A DNA stretch of 64,000 nucleotides. It comes from Quercus robur (Eukaryota > Streptophyta > Magnoliopsida > Fagales > Fagaceae). The position numbers and the translations under genes were made by a program. Shown piece by piece: positions 60,901 to 64,000 of this stretch. The stretch covers positions 48,026,501-48,090,500 of the forward strand of contig NC_065539.1 of the NCBI RefSeq assembly GCF_932294415.1. Reading direction: 5' to 3'. The notes under the pieces were generated by a model. It ran no database searches, was not told the DNA's origin, and saw only the letters and a list, made by a program, of their open reading frames with translations. Position 1 is the stretch's first letter; every line of letters begins with the position of its first letter.

Positions 60901-63900
60901 AAGGCCATCAGAAAGTGAACCTAAAATCCCAGAATTAGCCAAATCATCTTCAATAAAAGTTGAATGCCTTATCAGCAAGCCAACCAGTGATGCAAGTTGA
61001 ACACGTAAAGCAGAGACCTTGGATTGTCTGAGCATTTTAACAAGAATGAGCATTATTGGCCCATTAGTCAAGATATTAGCTGCATCAGCACTAGTGCTCA
61101 ACATCTCAAGGTATCTGATCACATTCTGCTTCTCCCCAATGCTAGTGTTCCCACTAAAAATGGATGTAATCCTACCATTCAGGGCATCCAACTGCTCTTT
61201 AGGCATCTTCACAAAATCCGATGCTTGTAAGGCCTCAAAAGGAAGTGAAGGAATCACCTCCAATAGTTTATCAGCTTTTCTGCTAGGCATTACAGGTCTG
61301 ACTGAGAGATCAGATGGATGCCAAAAAACCTGGGAAATGTTATTAGAAGATTTTGAAGAATCAGAGTCAGGGACCGATCCTGAACCATCTTTAATTCTCT
61401 GATTTTTAAGCTGAGGACTGACACTGGGAGGGGTAGCAGCCACTTCAATATGCTCTGAAGATGATTCCTGGTCCAGTGGTTTTGATTCATCTGAGGCAGG
61501 CATATTAACAGGAGTATCAAATTGATGTGTGTTATTTTCAACATCTTCTACCTTCCCCTGATGCTGATCCTGACTTGACATCTTGTCTTCGGGCGTACAA
61601 GTAATGCTATCAGATTCATCATGTGCCTCATCTTCAGTATTTTCATTAAAATCAAGTTCCATATCGGTATTCTCAATTTTGACTTCAGCATCATTTTCAG
61701 AGCCATTAGGCAACGGCCTCCTGTAGTTTTCCTTCTCGTTCTCCCTCTGTAAGTTTGTCTTTGCTATTCTTGAAAGTCTTAAAAGATTCACACCTCTAGT
61801 GGCACTAGGACGGTTTTTCTGCTTCTCCTCAACTACTCTACCAGAAGCCTTGGTCTGAGTTCTGCGGCCACTTTGTGTACCCTTGATTGGTGTCTCATAG
61901 CCTCTTGGTCCTAAAACAGAATTCTCATCCTGTTTCGGAGCCCCTTGTACATCTTTTTCACGGTACTTAGGAGGGGTCTTGTTTTGGAGAGATTTATCGC
62001 CATTACGTTCTGAAAGACATGGTCTAGCATATTGTTCTATCATGTTAGTGAAAGCAGGCTGAGGAGGTAAAGGCACTGGAGTGAATCTAGTTCTCCAAAA
62101 AGCATGTCCACAAAGCTCAGGCCATTGAATTCTTTCTGCTGGATCTTTTACTAGCAAAGAATTGATTAGATTGACAAAAGGGCGGCTTGGATTACCCGGG
62201 AGAGGTGGAACTGGATCTGAGAGGATGGATTTTACTAGTTGAGTAAATTCTCCCCCCATGAAGGGAGGCCTCCCTGCATAACACTCATATAGTACACAAC
62301 CGAGGGCCCAGAAATCAGATGCATAAGAATGGACACCCCCATCCTCAAACAGCTCAGGAGCCATGTAAAATGGTGTTCCACGTTTAGCTTGCGGCAACTA
62401 AACAAGTTCATAAGAATCAAACTACATCAGAAACTGTTTAATAATAGAAAAAAAATGGTAGATGGAGAAATTCAAAATAATTATCATCAAGTCAATTTAA
62501 ACTTTGTATACAACACCAACTATTGCAATAGTTGGTAAAAACATACCGAGGAAGAAGGAGTTTTCGATATTTCACTTAATTTTCTAGCCAACCCAAAATC
62601 ACATAGCTGCAAGGCATAATGATACAAGAATAATTATTCAAGTCGATATCATAACCACTGGCAGTAGCCTAACTATACAAGAAAAATAACATGTGAAAGC
62701 ACCTTTGTACGTCCATTTTCGTCCAATAAGATGTTTGAGGGCTTCAAATCACAATAAATAATTCCCTTGGAATGCAAATACCTGACAATAGAGATGATTT
62801 TCTCAACATAGCTCAAGAATAATACATGTACTAACTCTACCCTAAATAATAAAAAGGAAAATCAACGCTAATTTCCATACTGCAAAGCTTTGAGAAGGTC
62901 ACGTGCAATATCATGAATTGAATCTTCTGGTAGTTGACTATCCTGCATCTCAGTCACGAAAATGTTAGTAATGTGAATCATGCCATTATAAGCATGCTTC
63001 AGCTCAGATATTACATACCCATATTGCATATCCTTGTTTCTATGTTAACTGTATAAACCCAGAATAAATGAAAATTTCAAATGATAGTATGACATGGTAT
63101 TAAAAGTATGCAAATTAAAAGTATTTTGCCACAGCATTGATTATGATATTTCCCCATGCTTTACAGCCAAAGTTTAATGATATATGATCTCTGAATTAGA
63201 TTAACTCAAAGGGGATAGAGTCAAAGAAAGATGAAGAAACATTGAAGCCAGTGAAATGATGAAACAATTGCATCACTTTAAATTGGCAAGCTTCAAAAAA
63301 GCTATAATGCATTGTGCAGGAACTATTATGAGTTTCTAAGAAGAATATGTTACACATCCACACTTTCCCCTTTCCAATGTTCTAGTGATTTATAAACCAT
63401 AGAAAACACTAATCAGCTTCATTGAAGTCAATCTTATATATATATATAGAGAGAGAGAGATAATAAATTGATAACCATTATTGCCTAATTGAAAAGGAGA
63501 TAACATTACGAGGGTCATGACCCAAAAGGAGTTGATTGAAAACTAGGACACAAAAATTTGTCTTTGGTACACAAAAACCAGTGTAACAAGGACACTCATA
63601 ATTTATCGGTTAAGCTCATTAGGCAACAACACCTACATCCACAGTCCACATCCATAGTTAAATCGCATTTCTGAAGATGTTGTATTCAATAACTCATATC
63701 TGCATTTGGTTGATGCCCAAGGGTGTGTCCTTGTACATACTTCCTATATAAGCAGTTGGATTACCCACAGCATTATTGATAAAATTAAAAGACCAGAAAA
63801 CTTCCAAGTCCTTTCCTGCTCAGCCTTTCAAAAGAAATGCATTACCTGACGTAATAAGGTCATGAGATCTCCTCCGACACAGTACTCCAAAACTAACCAC

Positions 63901-63921
63901 AAGTGAGCAGATGTTTCATAC
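57908..63921 (-). CDS. RUK: RUNKEL-type serine/threonine protein kinase with C-terminal HEAT/ARM-like region; 5' end off the window
   Basis: Visible coding exons (minus): 63921-63846, 62942-62881, 62781-62703, 62606-62547, 62397-60754, 60504-59635, 59023-57908. GT..AG and phases agree, giving 3907 nt, about 1302 codons. The missing part is the kinase N-lobe (glycine-rich loop, VAIK Lys), beyond base 64000. Seen: WLVLEYCVGGDLMTLLRQ (hinge), GIIYCDLKPSNILLDENG (catalytic loop), LCDFGLARKL (Mg-binding DFG), RGTPFYMAPELF (activation/P+1), and the DFWALGCVLYE subdomain IX. Then a long acidic Ser-rich linker and a largely helical Leu-rich region matching HEAT/ARM-type repeats, ending ALELQRLPRCV. 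Arabidopsis RUNKEL is a microtubule-associated phragmoplast protein needed for cytokinesis (from memory about 1366 aa). The order and length fit. The HRD Arg is Cys here (YCD). No stops or frameshifts. Confidence 0.93.
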
Positions 63922-64000
63922 CTGATATACAAGTTTAAAGAATGATAGAGATTGTGGGCACATAATAATTCAAATATAAATTCCAAAAGGAAGAACGAAA
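63922..64000 (-). other. Intron of the RUNKEL-type gene at the window edge
   Basis: Minus-strand sequence upstream of the acceptor (ttgtatatcag) at 63924-63922. The codon of the preceding Trp (TG|G) is split here, so the first exon or exons lie to the right of the window. Confidence 0.7.

Noticed and set aside
59843-61402. Plus-strand ORFs of 127-136 codons
   Set aside because: Antisense shadows of the RUNKEL-type kinase exons.
1-64000. CRISPR arrays, operons, bacterial ribosome binding sites, or functional tRNA/rRNA genes
   Set aside because: Gene structure is that of a plant nucleus. tRNA-like segments are SINEs with A-tails and target duplications.

Overview
This is plant nuclear DNA. 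It is AT-rich, has GT..AG spliced genes, and contains dense layers of SINEs, LINEs, solo LTRs, MITEs and hAT and Mutator derivatives. Gene structures and protein motifs fit a eudicot, probably a woody one. I suspect Fagales from the look of the repeats, but the sequence alone cannot confirm that.

Layout. 1-1682: a decayed LINE ORF1 (minus strand), cut by the window edge. About 2412-8760: three tandem copies of a roughly 2.1 kb AT-rich block. The first copy is interrupted by a Mutator-type element that itself contains a solo LTR. 8.8-14.5 kb: gene-free DNA with a LINE RNase H relic, fold-back MITEs and a hAT element. 15416-20467 (+): a complete 14-exon vacuolar Na+(K+)/H+ exchanger (NHX, 540 aa). 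22602-about 27900 (-): a complete VAP27-type ER membrane protein (294 aa), tail-to-tail with NHX. 28814 (+): a lone first exon of an uncharacterised gene, head-to-head with VAP. 29-41.9 kb: repeats only, plus a decayed unidentified coding region near 39.5 kb. 41932-44727 (+): a complete plastid acyl carrier protein (137 aa, 4 exons). 45-48 kb: a three-level nest of transposons. 48817-52480 (+): a dead FAR1/MULE transposase-like gene preceded by tandemly repeated symmetric exons and split by a solo LTR. 55809-56234 (-): a GPI-anchored arabinogalactan-type protein. 57908-right edge (-): a RUNKEL-type protein kinase with a HEAT/ARM-like region, missing only its first exon(s).

The intact genes are unrelated housekeeping or developmental genes: vacuolar ion homeostasis, ER contact sites, plastid fatty acid synthesis, cell wall glycoprotein, and cytokinesis kinase. 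They form no operon or pathway cluster. The most unusual structure is the FAR1-like locus. It has four copies of the same phase-1 symmetric 87-nt exon unit (one shortened in frame by 24 nt), each with its own intron, at about 175-189 bp spacing once a 783-bp solo LTR is removed.
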